From the NCBI RefSeq assembly GCF_000800255.1, contig NZ_CP009747.1:2728001-2792000 (forward strand): a stretch of DNA of 64,000 nucleotides. The letters run 5' to 3'. Every line of letters begins with the position of its first letter. Position 1 is the stretch's first letter. The notes under the pieces are model-generated. The model did not search any database. It saw nothing but the letters and a program-made list of their open reading frames with translations, and was not told the DNA's origin. Of this stretch, positions 47,251 through 55,913 are shown piece by piece. The position numbers were made by a program, and so were the translations under genes. Origin of the DNA: Pseudomonas parafulva. Lineage in GTDB: Bacteria > Pseudomonadota > Gammaproteobacteria > Pseudomonadales > Pseudomonadaceae.

Positions 47251-49083
47251 TCAGGTCTGCTGCAGGTGGCCGTACAACTTGGCGTACAGGCCGCCTTCGG
47301 CGATCAGTTGCTGGTGGTCGCCGTCCTCGGCCACGCGACCGCCGTCGAACACCAGCACGCGATCGGCCTGCTTCACCGCCGACAGGCGGTGGGCAATGAT
47401 CAGGGTGGTGCGACCACTGAGGAAGCGTGCCAGGGCCTGATGCAGGTTGTACTCGGTCGCCGCATCGAGGGCCGAGGTGGCTTCGTCGAGAATCACCACC
47501 TTCGGCTCGGCCAGCACCATGCGCGCAATCGCCAGACGCTGGCGCTGACCGCCGGAAAGGCGCACCCCGGAACGACCGACCACGGCGTCCAGCCCTTGCG
47601 GCAAAGCGGCGATGGTGGCGTCGAGCTGCGCAATGCGCAGCGCTTGCCAACAGGCCTCGTCGCTGCATTCGCGCCCCATGGTCAAGTTGGCGCGCACGCT
47701 GTCGTTGAACAGCGAGGGATGCTGCAGCACCACAGCCACCTGCTCGCGCAGGGTTTCCAGGCCGATCTCCTGCAGACTGGCGCCACCGAAGCGGATGGTC
47801 CCGGCCTGGGCGCTGTAGAGCCCGAGCAACAACTGCACCAGGGTGCTCTTGCCGCCACCGCTGGCACCGACGATGGCGACCTTCTCGCCTGGCGCGATCG
47901 ACAGGTTCAAGTGCTCGAGCACGGGCTCGTCGGCATAGGAAAACTGCAGGTCGCGCACCTCGATCCCCACGGTCTGCTGACCGCTGAACGGATCGCAGGC
48001 ACTGGGATAATCCGGCTCGTCCTCACGCGCCAATAGCTCGTTCAGCCGGCTCAGCGCGCCACCGGCGGCGTAGTAGGCATATTGCAGGTTGAGCAACTGC
48101 TCCACCGGACCGATCATGAACCACAGGTAGCTGAACACCGCCAGCATCTGCCCGATGGACAGATCCGAGAACAGCACCGTGAGCATGGCGGCCGCGCGGA
48201 AGATGTCGATACCGAACTGAAACAGCAAGCCGCTGGCGCGGCCGCTGGCATCGCTCTTCCACTGCGAGGCCACCGCATAGTCACGTACTTCCCGCGCGCG
48301 CAGGCCGAGGCGGCCTAGAAAATAGCCCTGGCGGTTGCTGGCGCGGATTTCCTGGATGGCGTCGAGGGTCTCGCTCAAGGCCTGGGTGAAACGCCCCGTA
48401 CTGTCGTTCTCCAGCTTCTTCAGGTGCTTGACCCGCTTACCCAATTGCACGGTGAAATAGATCACCAGCGGGTTGAATAGCAGAATCAGCAGCGCCAGCT
48501 TCCAGTGCATCCACAGCAGGATGGCGGCGGTTCCCGTCAAAGTCAGCATGGCCACCAGGAAGCGGCTCAGGGTTTCGCCGACGAACTTGTCCAGCGTGTC
48601 CAAGTCCGTGACCAGGTGCGTGGTGACCGTGCCGCTGCCCAGGCTCTCATATTCCTTGAGCGAGATGCGCTTGAGGCGCTCGATCAGGCGCACGCGCAGC
48701 CGGTAGACGATATCCTTGGCCAACCGCGCGAACTGCCGCGCCTGGATCACGCCAAACGCCAGCGAGGCCAGGCGCAAGCTGAACGTGGCCAGCAGCATCA
48801 GACCGATGTAGCCGCCTGCGACCTGCCAGGAAGTCGGTAGCCAGTGGTTCATCCACTTCAGTGCGGTATCGCCATGGCCCAGGAGCACTTCGTCGACCAG
48901 CAGCGGCAACAGCAGCGGAATCGGCACGCTGCAGGCGGCGGCGAGGACGGCCACCAGGTTGGCAGTCCACAGCGCCTTGCGGTGATGCAGCGCCAGGCGA
49001 CGGATTTCCGCCCAGCTCAGTCGATCCGACGCACCGCCGGGCTTCCCCGGCACAGGGTCTGGCGACCCTGGAAGATCAAGCAC
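47251..49083 (-). CDS. ABC exporter, fused permease and ATPase
   Basis: The product is a 610-residue half-transporter. The N-terminal membrane domain has about six helices (residues 40-330). The ATPase has Walker A VGASGGGKSTLV, Q-loop VVLQHPS, signature LSGGQRQRLAIARM, Walker B KVVILDEATSALD and the H-loop IIAHRLS. It would act as a homodimer exporting lipid, peptide or drug. The substrate is not evident. It overlaps the upstream DsbA-like gene by 8 bases, and with trhO forms a tight minus-strand operon. Compared with MsbA the N-terminus is Pro/Gly-rich. Confidence 0.92.
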   Translation of the reverse strand: MLDLPGSPDPVPGKPGGASDRLSWAEIRRLALHHRKALWTANLVAVLAAACSVPIPLLLPLLVDEVLLGHGDTALKWMNHWLPTSWQVAGGYIGLMLLATFSLRLASLAFGVIQARQFARLAKDIVYRLRVRLIERLKRISLKEYESLGSGTVTTHLVTDLDTLDKFVGETLSRFLVAMLTLTGTAAILLWMHWKLALLILLFNPLVIYFTVQLGKRVKHLKKLENDSTGRFTQALSETLDAIQEIRASNRQGYFLGRLGLRAREVRDYAVASQWKSDASGRASGLLFQFGIDIFRAAAMLTVLFSDLSIGQMLAVFSYLWFMIGPVEQLLNLQYAYYAAGGALSRLNELLAREDEPDYPSACDPFSGQQTVGIEVRDLQFSYADEPVLEHLNLSIAPGEKVAIVGASGGGKSTLVQLLLGLYSAQAGTIRFGGASLQEIGLETLREQVAVVLQHPSLFNDSVRANLTMGRECSDEACWQALRIAQLDATIAALPQGLDAVVGRSGVRLSGGQRQRLAIARMVLAEPKVVILDEATSALDAATEYNLHQALARFLSGRTTLIIAHRLSAVKQADRVLVFDGGRVAEDGDHQQLIAEGGLYAKLYGHLQQT

Positions 49084-49708
49084 AGGCGGCCTGCTGCAGC
49101 CAGCGGCCCAGCAACGGTTCGAGCTTGTCCAGCGGCTGGTAGCCGTTGGTCAGCAGCGCCAGTTGTCCCTTGCGTTCGGCCAGCAGCGTCGGAAAGCCGG
49201 CGATGCCCAGGTCCTGCACCCAGGAAAAGTCGGCCGCCGTCTGGGCACGGGTATCGGCACTGGAGAACGCTGCCGCGAAGGCCTCGCGCGCGTAGCCGGC
49301 CTGCTCGGCCAAATCCACCAATTGCGGGGCACGGGTCACATCCAGCGCCTGTTCGTAGAATGCGCGCTGAATCAGTTCGAGCAGCGTCCAGACATCCGCA
49401 CACTGCACTCCACGCGCGGCGACCAGCGCACGGCAGGCCGGCTCGGTGTCGTAGACGAACCCGTCGGGCATGGCGCCATCGAAGCGGAACGGCTGACCGG
49501 TCGCCTCGGCCACCGCTTGCCAATGCTCGAGGATGTACTGGCGGGTCGCGCTATCCAGGGCGCTACTGCCACTGCGCAGCCCCCCGACCACCAACTGCGT
49601 CTGCACCCCAGCGTCCTGCGCCTGGGCGATCAGCGCCTGGGCCACGGGCGCGAAGCCCCAGCACCAGGAACACATCGGGTCCATCACGTAGAGCAGGCGT
49701 GCCGTCAT
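49076..49708 (-). CDS. DsbA-family (FrnE-like) thioredoxin-fold protein
   Basis: The product is 210 residues with the redox motif CSWC at the very N-terminus (LLYVMDPMCSWCWGFAPVAQ). A helical insertion and the cis-Pro segment GIAGFPTLLAERKG near residue 175 follow. No signal peptide is present, so it acts in the cytoplasm, as FrnE-type isomerases do. It starts 3 bases after trhO and overlaps the ABC exporter by 8 bases. Its partner is unknown. Confidence 0.88.
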   Translation of the reverse strand: MTARLLYVMDPMCSWCWGFAPVAQALIAQAQDAGVQTQLVVGGLRSGSSALDSATRQYILEHWQAVAEATGQPFRFDGAMPDGFVYDTEPACRALVAARGVQCADVWTLLELIQRAFYEQALDVTRAPQLVDLAEQAGYAREAFAAAFSSADTRAQTAADFSWVQDLGIAGFPTLLAERKGQLALLTNGYQPLDKLEPLLGRWLQQAACA

Positions 49709-49711
49709 GCC

Positions 49712-50644
49712 TCAAACCTCGGCTTTGTAGTTGTGCCCGATCGGATGCGGCAAGTTGCGCGCCTTGGCCAGCTCGATCTGCTTCTGCCGGTCGATGGCAC
49801 TGCGCCGAGTCTTCTCGCTGAGGCTGTCCCAGCAGTGCGGGCAGCTCACCCCTGGCGAATAATGTTCGGACTCACGATCCTTGGCGTCGATCGGGTGGCG
49901 GCAGGCGTGACACTGATCGTACTCGCCCTCGGACAGGTCGTGGCGCACGGTGACCCGATTGTCGAAGACGAAGCAGTCGCCATCCCACAGGCTCTGCTCC
50001 TGAGGCACTTCTTCGAAGTACTTCAGGACGCCGCCTTTCAAATGATAGACCTCTTCAAAACCCTCGCCGAGCATATAGCTGGAGGCTTTCTCGCAACGGA
50101 TGCCACCGGTGCAGAACATCGCCACTTTCTTGTGCTTGCTCGGGTCGAAGTTGGCCTTGATGTACTCGGGAAACTCGCGGAAGGTCTCGGTCTTCGGGTC
50201 GATGGCGCCCTTGAACGTGCCGATGGCCACTTCATAGTCGTTGCGGGTGTCGATCAGCAGCACTTCAGGGTCGCTGATCAGCGCGTTCCAGTCCTTGGGC
50301 TCGACGTAGGTGCCGACCTGGCGGTTCGGGTCAACACCCGGTACGCCCAGGGTGACGATCTCTTTCTTGAGCTTGACCTTGGTGCGGTAGAACGGCTGCT
50401 CGTCGCAGTAGGACTCCTTGTGGTCGACATCCACCAGGCGCGCATCGCTGCGCAGCCAGGCCAGCAGGCCATCGATGCCTTCGCGGGTGGCCGAAACGGT
50501 GCCGTTGATACCTTCGTGGGCCAGCAGCAAGGTGCCTTTGACGCCGTTGTCGAGCATGGCCTTGAGCAGGGGCTCACGCAGTTCGACGAAGTCATTCAGG
50601 GTGACGAACTTGTACAGCGCCGCCACGACGATCGGTTGGGACAT
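49712..50644 (-). CDS. trhO: tRNA uridine(34) hydroxylase, rhodanese family
   Basis: The product is 310 residues. An N-terminal domain ([13 protein letters not shown] and [19 protein letters not shown]) precedes a rhodanese domain with the catalytic Cys in [18 protein letters not shown]-terminal segment with [12 protein letters not shown] and CPHCWD looks like a zinc site. TrhO (YceA) makes 5-hydroxyuridine at the wobble position of certain tRNAs in an oxygen-dependent reaction. It is the first gene of the trhO-dsbA-like-ABC series. The ribosome binding site AGGAG is rather distant from the start. Confidence 0.94.
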   Translation of the reverse strand: MSQPIVVAALYKFVTLNDFVELREPLLKAMLDNGVKGTLLLAHEGINGTVSATREGIDGLLAWLRSDARLVDVDHKESYCDEQPFYRTKVKLKKEIVTLGVPGVDPNRQVGTYVEPKDWNALISDPEVLLIDTRNDYEVAIGTFKGAIDPKTETFREFPEYIKANFDPSKHKKVAMFCTGGIRCEKASSYMLGEGFEEVYHLKGGVLKYFEEVPQEQSLWDGDCFVFDNRVTVRHDLSEGEYDQCHACRHPIDAKDRESEHYSPGVSCPHCWDSLSEKTRRSAIDRQKQIELAKARNLPHPIGHNYKAEV

Positions 50645-50695
50645 GACTCATGTTCTCCTGGTGGTCACCCTCGTAAGGGGCGGACCGGGTTTGAC

Positions 50696-50724
50696 AAAAA
50701 GCAGAGGGCCGCAAAGCGGCCCTC
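50696..50724 (-). terminator. Intrinsic terminator after bolA
   Basis: On the minus strand GAGGGCCGC and GCGGCCCTC form a 9 bp stem with a TTT loop, followed by TGCTTTTT. It is about 37 bases past the bolA stop and upstream of trhO, separating the two units. Confidence 0.88.
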
Positions 50725-50760
50725 GGATGACGCGGATTCTACCAGAACGACAAGCAGGTT

Positions 50761-51057
50761 TCAGTGCCCGCCGCCTGCACACACCGGAGAGGCCGGCGCC
50801 ACGCCCACTTGCGCCCACTCTTGCGGCGTGTAGGTGTGAATGGCCAGGGCATGGATTTCACCCATCAGCTCACCCATGCTGGCGTAGACCTTCTGGTGAC
50901 GTTTGACGCTGTTCAAGCCAGCGAACTGCTCGCTGACCAGCACCGCCTTGTAATGCGTCTCCTGCCCACGACTGTGCATGTGACTCTCGTTCAGCACCTG
51001 CAAGTGCAGGTCGCCGAGCTCGGCCAACTGGCGTTCGATGCGTTGCTGCATGCTCAT
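50761..51057 (-). CDS. bolA: BolA family protein
   Basis: The product is 98 residues. The BolA fold is evident from LHLQVLNESHMHSRGQETHYKAVLVS and the conserved FAGLNSVKRHQKVYASMGELM, whose RH pair binds the Fe-S/glutaredoxin partner or nucleic acid. A short tail (CAGGGH) ends in a Cys and His that could ligate a cluster. A second start two codons downstream is possible. It lies 10 bases after the DUF2059 gene and is ended by an intrinsic terminator. The role is in iron-sulfur trafficking or stress regulation by family. Confidence 0.92.
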   Translation of the reverse strand: MSMQQRIERQLAELGDLHLQVLNESHMHSRGQETHYKAVLVSEQFAGLNSVKRHQKVYASMGELMGEIHALAIHTYTPQEWAQVGVAPASPVCAGGGH

Positions 51058-51067
51058 CGCGTCAGGC

Positions 51068-51592
51068 TCACTTCTTCGCTGGCGCGGCGGCCTTGCCGGC
51101 GTTCGGGTCCAGCTCCTTGGTCATGTCGTCCAGCAGCTTGTTGACCACCGGCACGGCAGGCTCGAGGCTCTGCTGGGTCAGCTGGGCCGATTGCTGGGTG
51201 ACTTTCGGCATTTCCTGGAGGACTTTCTTGCCCAGCGGCGACTCGTAGAACTTGACCAGGTCCTTGAGCTCTTGCTCGGTGAAGGTCGCGGTGTACAGAT
51301 TGACCATCTGCGGCTTGAGCTTCTTCCAGCCGATGGCGCTGTCCAGCGCAGCATTGGCCTTGGCCTGGTAGCTGGCCAGCACCGGCTTCTTGGAGTCCGG
51401 CGCTTTGGTCTGGGCGAAGCGCTGGGCGAACATCTGCTGAACCTGCATGTAGACCGGAGTGCCCAGCTTGTCGGCACTGGCCAGGCTCAGGAACTTCTCG
51501 GCGGCGGCGTTGTGGCTTGGAGTGGCGGCGAGGACCTGGCCACTGGCACAGGCCAGGGCGACGGCGGCAAAGAGGACACGAAGACGGGTCAT
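51068..51592 (-). CDS. DUF2059-domain periplasmic protein
   Basis: The product is 174 residues. A signal peptide (MTRLRVLFAAVALACASG, cleaved near VLA) precedes a helical DUF2059 domain including LYTATFTEQELKDLVKFYES and PLGKKVLQEMPKV. The tail is Lys/Ala-rich. The ATG at 51592 has AAGGA 7 bases upstream and gives a proper signal peptide; the longer frame is rejected. The function is unknown. It precedes bolA by 10 bases and is divergent from fumC. Confidence 0.88.
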   Translation of the reverse strand: MTRLRVLFAAVALACASGQVLAATPSHNAAAEKFLSLASADKLGTPVYMQVQQMFAQRFAQTKAPDSKKPVLASYQAKANAALDSAIGWKKLKPQMVNLYTATFTEQELKDLVKFYESPLGKKVLQEMPKVTQQSAQLTQQSLEPAVPVVNKLLDDMTKELDPNAGKAAAPAKK

Positions 51593-51748
51593 TGCAATTC
51601 CTTCATGAAAGGGTGAGGCGGATACCTCGGAGTCGAGCATTCTGCGCCGCTGCGGGCGTTGTGCTCAAGTGGCAGGACGAGCGATTGAACCGCTCGGACG
51701 AAACAGGACCTAAACTGCGATTTCGTTCTACAAAGGAGTGAACGCAGC

Positions 51749-53143
51749 ATGAGCCGTATCGAGACAGACAGCCTGGGCCCGGTCGAAGTTCCTGAACAGG
51801 CCTACTGGGGCGCGCAGACTCAGCGCTCGCGGGTCAACTTCGCCATCGGCCAGCAGCGCATGCCCTTGCCCGTGCTGCATGCCCTGGCACTGATCAAGAA
51901 AGCGGCGGCGCGGGTCAATGACCGCAACGGCGACCTGCCAGCCGACCTCGCACGGCTGATCGAGCAGGCGGCCGACGAAGTGCTGGCGGGCAAGCACGAC
52001 GATCAGTTCCCCTTGGTCGTGTGGCAGACCGGCAGCGGCACCCAGAGCAACATGAATGTCAACGAAGTGATCGCCGGGCGGGCCAACGAGCTGGCGGGCA
52101 AGGGCCGCGGCGGCAAGCTGCCGGTGCACCCGAACGACCACGTCAACCGCTCGCAGAGCTCCAACGACTGTTTCCCCACCGCCATGAGCATCGCTGCCGC
52201 CCAGGCCGTGCAGACGCAACTGCTGCCGGCCATCGCCGAACTGTCGTCGGGACTGGCGGAGCTCTCGGCGCGCCATTCGCAACTGGTCAAGACTGGCCGT
52301 ACGCACATGATGGACGCCACGCCGATCACCTTCGGCCAGGAAGTGTCGGCCTTCGTCGCCCAGCTCGACTACGCCCAGCGCGCAATCCGCGCCACCCTGC
52401 CGGCAGTCTGCGAGCTGGCCCAGGGCGGCACCGCCGTGGGCACCGGCCTGAATGCTCCCCAAGGCTTTGCAGAAGCCATCGCCGCCGAGCTGGCGGCGCT
52501 GTCCGGCCTGCCCTTCGTCACCGCGCCGAACAAATTCGCCGCCCTCGCCGGCCACGAGCCGCTGACCAGCCTGGCGGGCGCCCTGAAGACGCTGGCCGTG
52601 GCATTGATGAAGATCGCCAATGACCTGCGCCTGCTCGGCTCCGGGCCACGCGCGGGGCTCGCCGAGGTCCGTCTGCCGGCCAACGAGCCAGGCAGCTCGA
52701 TCATGCCAGGCAAGGTCAATCCGACTCAGTGCGAAGCGCTGTCGATGCTCGCCTGCCAAGTGCTGGGCAACGACGCCACCATCGGTTTCGCCGCCAGCCA
52801 GGGGCACCTGCAGTTGAACGTGTTCAAGCCGGTGATCATCCACAACCTGCTGCAGTCGATCGAACTGCTGGCCGACGGCTGCCGCAACTTCCAGCAGCAC
52901 TGCGTGGCCGGTATCGAGCCGGACGCCGAGCAGATGGCGGCGCACCTGGAACGTGGATTGATGCTGGTGACCGCGCTCAATCCACACATCGGCTATGACA
53001 AGTCGGCGGAAATTGCCAAGAAGGCCTACAGCGAAGGCAAGACCTTGCGCGAAGCGGCGCTGGAGTTGCAGTACCTGAGCAATGAAGAGTTCGACCAGTG
53101 GGTACGGCCGGAGAACATGCTGGCACCGGGCGGCAAGGGCTGA
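51749..53143 (+). CDS. fumC: Fumarate hydratase class II
   Basis: The 464-residue product is an iron-independent fumarase. [29 protein letters not shown] and the superfamily signature [13 protein letters not shown] near residue 320 are all present. It interconverts fumarate and malate and, lacking an Fe-S cluster, usually serves under oxidative stress or iron limitation. The start has AAGGAG 9 bases upstream. It is divergent from the DUF2059-bolA unit and convergent with the EamA permease. No obvious Fur box was found by eye. Confidence 0.97.
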   Translation: MSRIETDSLGPVEVPEQAYWGAQTQRSRVNFAIGQQRMPLPVLHALALIKKAAARVNDRNGDLPADLARLIEQAADEVLAGKHDDQFPLVVWQTGSGTQSNMNVNEVIAGRANELAGKGRGGKLPVHPNDHVNRSQSSNDCFPTAMSIAAAQAVQTQLLPAIAELSSGLAELSARHSQLVKTGRTHMMDATPITFGQEVSAFVAQLDYAQRAIRATLPAVCELAQGGTAVGTGLNAPQGFAEAIAAELAALSGLPFVTAPNKFAALAGHEPLTSLAGALKTLAVALMKIANDLRLLGSGPRAGLAEVRLPANEPGSSIMPGKVNPTQCEALSMLACQVLGNDATIGFAASQGHLQLNVFKPVIIHNLLQSIELLADGCRNFQQHCVAGIEPDAEQMAAHLERGLMLVTALNPHIGYDKSAEIAKKAYSEGKTLREAALELQYLSNEEFDQWVRPENMLAPGGKG

Positions 53144-53183
53144 CCCGCTGTCGACGTCGTCCGGATCGTGCGGTTGCCTGCGA

Positions 53184-54143
53184 TCAGGACGACGGTCGGC
53201 GTCGCCCTCGGGCCCGCCACCCTGCCACCAACGACGGCCCCAACGCCACCAGCGCGGACCCCACGACCACGGTCACCGCGCCGAAGTACCCCAGCGCATT
53301 GATGTCCTCGGCATGCACGTAGTCAGGCCATACCCAGGCCGCTCCGGCCACCGCCACGAAGGTCACCAGCGGCGTCAGCGCCAAGGTCGCACTGACCCGC
53401 GAAGCCTCCCAGTGCGCCAGGGCCTCGGCGAAGGCGCCGTAGGCCACCAGGGTGTTCAAGCAGCAGGCCAGCAGCAGCCAGCCCTGCACCGGCGTCAACT
53501 GCAAGGCTTCCAGAGGCTGTACCCAAGGCGTCAGCAACGCCGCGCAGCTCAGGTAGATGACCATCATCACCTGTTGCGAATGCCAGACCGTCAGCAGTTG
53601 CTTCTGGCTCAGGGCATAGAACACCCAGATGCTGGTGGCCAGGAGGATGGTCAGTACCCCCGTGGTGTAGGCACCCAGCGATGTCAGCAACTCTTCCAGG
53701 CGTTGGTTGAAGAACAGCCCGAACCCGGCCAGCAGCACCAGCAGACCGAGCCCTTGGCCGACACTGAAACGCTCTTTGAAGACGAAAACGCTGGCCACCA
53801 GCAGCAGCACCGGCCCCAACTGCACCACCAGTTGCGCCGTGCCGGGACTGAGCAGCTTGAGCCCGACCAGGTACAACACGTAATTGCCCATCAGCCCACA
53901 AACGGCCACCACCACCAGCCCAAGCCGCTTGCGCCCCAGCCCCCGAAACATCGGCAAACGCCGGCTGGCCGCCAGCCAGGCGAACAACAGCCCGCCAGAC
54001 ACGAGCAAGCGATACCAGGTGACCGTGACCGGGTCCATGACCAGCAGTACCTGCTTGAGTTTGATCGGCAGAATGCCCCAGAGCAGCGCGGTCAGCAGCG
54101 CCAGCGAAAAACCGCGGACCCAGCGTCCGGAAGAAGTGTGCAT
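53184..54143 (-). CDS. EamA/DMT-family permease
   Basis: The product is 319 residues with ten hydrophobic helices in two EamA repeats. The first repeat starts LALLTALLWGILPIKLKQ and includes the typical VTWYRLLVSGGLL. The second includes TLALTPLVTFVAVAGAAWVWPD. It is an inner-membrane metabolite exporter of unknown substrate. The ATG at 54143 has GAGGA about 6 bases upstream. The frame remains open a further 104 codons through the heptamer repeats, but that extension (LPLAACRLPLAACR) is repeat-derived and rejected. It is downstream of pap on the same strand. Confidence 0.9.
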   Translation of the reverse strand: MHTSSGRWVRGFSLALLTALLWGILPIKLKQVLLVMDPVTVTWYRLLVSGGLLFAWLAASRRLPMFRGLGRKRLGLVVVAVCGLMGNYVLYLVGLKLLSPGTAQLVVQLGPVLLLVASVFVFKERFSVGQGLGLLVLLAGFGLFFNQRLEELLTSLGAYTTGVLTILLATSIWVFYALSQKQLLTVWHSQQVMMVIYLSCAALLTPWVQPLEALQLTPVQGWLLLACCLNTLVAYGAFAEALAHWEASRVSATLALTPLVTFVAVAGAAWVWPDYVHAEDINALGYFGAVTVVVGSALVALGPSLVAGWRARGRRRPSS

Positions 54144-54164
54144 AGCGTCCTCGATAAGGGAGCA

Positions 54165-54213
54165 GCGGCAAGCGGCAAGCGGCAAGCGGCAAGCGGCAAG
54201 CGGCAAGCGGCAC
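54165..54213. repeat. Tandem heptamer array (GCGGCAA)
   Basis: Six perfect tandem copies of GCGGCAA are followed by one imperfect copy (GCGGCAC). The array lies between the EamA permease gene and pap. The same heptamer type recurs inverted at 54245-54293 and again upstream of pap at 55814-55841. Confidence 0.95.
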
Positions 54214-54244
54214 AGCGTGCACCGCCACTCAACGCCAGGCAATA

Positions 54245-54293
54245 GCTTGAAGCTTGGAACTTGCCGCTTGAAGCTTGGAACTTGAAGCTCGCC
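54245..54293. repeat. Heptamer array in opposite orientation, with a 21-base higher-order unit
   Basis: Seven consecutive 7-mers read GCTTGAA, GCTTGGA, ACTTGCC, GCTTGAA, GCTTGGA, ACTTGAA and GCTCGCC. The first three and next three make an imperfect 21-base repeat. The array is related to the reverse complement of GCGGCAA (TTGCCGC) and stops at the pap stop codon. Confidence 0.85.
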
Positions 54294-54294
54294 G

Positions 54295-55785
54295 CTATTT
54301 CTTGTGCTTGGCGAACGCAGCCTCCAGGGCTTCGTTGAGTGTGCGCAGCACCTTGACCCGGGCCCAGCGCTTGTCGTTGGCTTCCACCAACGTCCAGGGC
54401 GCGATCTCGGTGCTGGTGCGGTCGACCATGTCACCCACCGCCTCGGCATACACATCCCACTTGTCGCGGTTGCGCCAGTCCTCTTCGGTGATCTTGTAGC
54501 GCTTGAACGGGATCTGCTCGCGCTCCTCGAAGCGCTCCAGTTGCGTCTGCTGATCGATTGCCAGCCAGAACTTCACCACCACCACGCCGGCGTTGCTCAA
54601 CTGCTCTTCGAAATCGTTGATCTCGCCGTACGCGCGCATCCAGTCGGCCGGGCTGCAGAAGCCTTCGACGCGCTCCACCAGCACCCGTCCATACCAAGAA
54701 CGATCGAAAACGGTGAACTTGCCGCGCGCCGGCACGTGTCGCCAGAAGCGCCACAGATAGGGCTGGGCGCGCTCTTCTTCGGTGGGTGCGGCGATCGGCA
54801 CGATGCGGTACTGGCGCGGATCCAGGGCGGCGGCGACGCGGCGGATGGCACCGCCCTTGCCTGCCGCGTCATTGCCCTCGAACACGGCCACCAAGGCGTG
54901 TTCGCGCATGCGCTTGTGGCGTAGCAGGCCGGCCAGACGCGCCTGCTCGGCCACCAGCTGCTCCTGGTAGTCCTGCTTGTCCAGGCGTCGGGTCAGGTCC
55001 AGCGCACCCAGCAGGCTCATGTGGTCGATGCTGCGGCCCAGCGGCGCGACGTTGGCCTGGCGCGTGTTCTTGGCGTTGGCCAGCGCCGCCTGCAGGCTCT
55101 CCAGCAGGATGCGCCCGACGGCCAGTGCACGGTAATTGGGGTCGACACCTTCGATCACATGCCAGGGCGCATAGTCGCGGCTGGTGCGGCGCAACACACG
55201 CTCGCCGAAGCGCACGAAGCGGTCGTAGGTCTGCGACTGCTGCCAATCCAGCGGGCTGATGCGCCAACTGTGCAGCGGATCGTCGCGCAGGGTCTTGAGT
55301 CGGGCCTTCATCTGTTTCTTGGACAGGTGGAACCAGAACTTGATGATCACCGTGCCTTCGTCGCAGAGCATCTGCTCCAGACGCTCGGCACCATTGATGG
55401 CCTGGTCGAGCACCGCATCCTTGAACTGACCGTGGACCCGGCCCTGGATCATCTGGCTATACCAGTTGCCGAAGAACACGCCCATCCGCCCCTTGGGCGG
55501 CAGCGCACGCCAGTAGCGCCAGGCCGGGGGCCGGGCCAGCTCCTCGTCGGTCTGCTGGTCGAAGGTGCGCACCTCGATCATCCGCGGATCCATCCACTCG
55601 TTGAGCAGCTTGACCGTCTCGCCCTTGCCAGCGCCCTCGATGCCATTGATCAACACGATGACCGACAGCCGCGCCTGCTGCTTGAGCTCGAACTGCGCCT
55701 CGAGCAGGGCCTCGCGCAGTGCGGGCACCTCGGCGTCATAGGTGTGCTTGTCGATGCTGTGACCGATTTCCGCGGATTCGAACAT
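54295..55785 (-). CDS. pap: Polyphosphate:AMP phosphotransferase (tandem PPK2, class II)
   Basis: The product is 496 residues in two PPK2 domains. The first has Walker A GIEGAGKG at 48-55 and the lid RPPAWRYWRALPPKGRMGVFFGNWYSQ. The second has GNDAAGKGG near residue 300 and YLWRFWRHVPARGKFTVFDRSWYGR. The tandem architecture is that of enzymes that phosphorylate AMP to ADP with polyphosphate. The ATG at 55785 has AAGGAG 7 bases upstream; a GTG five codons earlier is less likely. Heptamer repeat arrays lie on both sides of the gene. Confidence 0.93.
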   Translation of the reverse strand: MFESAEIGHSIDKHTYDAEVPALREALLEAQFELKQQARLSVIVLINGIEGAGKGETVKLLNEWMDPRMIEVRTFDQQTDEELARPPAWRYWRALPPKGRMGVFFGNWYSQMIQGRVHGQFKDAVLDQAINGAERLEQMLCDEGTVIIKFWFHLSKKQMKARLKTLRDDPLHSWRISPLDWQQSQTYDRFVRFGERVLRRTSRDYAPWHVIEGVDPNYRALAVGRILLESLQAALANAKNTRQANVAPLGRSIDHMSLLGALDLTRRLDKQDYQEQLVAEQARLAGLLRHKRMREHALVAVFEGNDAAGKGGAIRRVAAALDPRQYRIVPIAAPTEEERAQPYLWRFWRHVPARGKFTVFDRSWYGRVLVERVEGFCSPADWMRAYGEINDFEEQLSNAGVVVVKFWLAIDQQTQLERFEEREQIPFKRYKITEEDWRNRDKWDVYAEAVGDMVDRTSTEIAPWTLVEANDKRWARVKVLRTLNEALEAAFAKHKK

Positions 55786-55813
55786 GGAGGGCTCCTTCAC
55801 TGGACCGGCCTAA

Positions 55814-55841
55814 GCTACAAGCTGCGAGCGGCAAGCTGCAA
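55814..55841. repeat. Short heptamer array upstream of pap
   Basis: Four consecutive 7-mers, GCTACAA, GCTGCGA, GCGGCAA and GCTGCAA, lie between pap and mnmC. They are of the same type as the arrays at 54165-54293. Confidence 0.85.
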
Positions 55842-55913
55842 GAAAAAGCGCGGCGTGCCACTATTGGCGCTTTCCCGCAGTTTGAAGCGCGCTGCTTGCA
55901 GCGCTCAGAGGCC

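Noticed and set aside
54165..54293. A possible CRISPR array because of regular short repeats
   Set aside because: The repeats are 7 bases long and contiguous, without spacers, and no cas genes are present.
54144..54455. A longer N-terminus for the EamA permease through the repeats
   Set aside because: The extension is encoded by heptamer repeats and antisense pap sequence; the ATG at 54143 has a proper ribosome binding site and starts the first helix.
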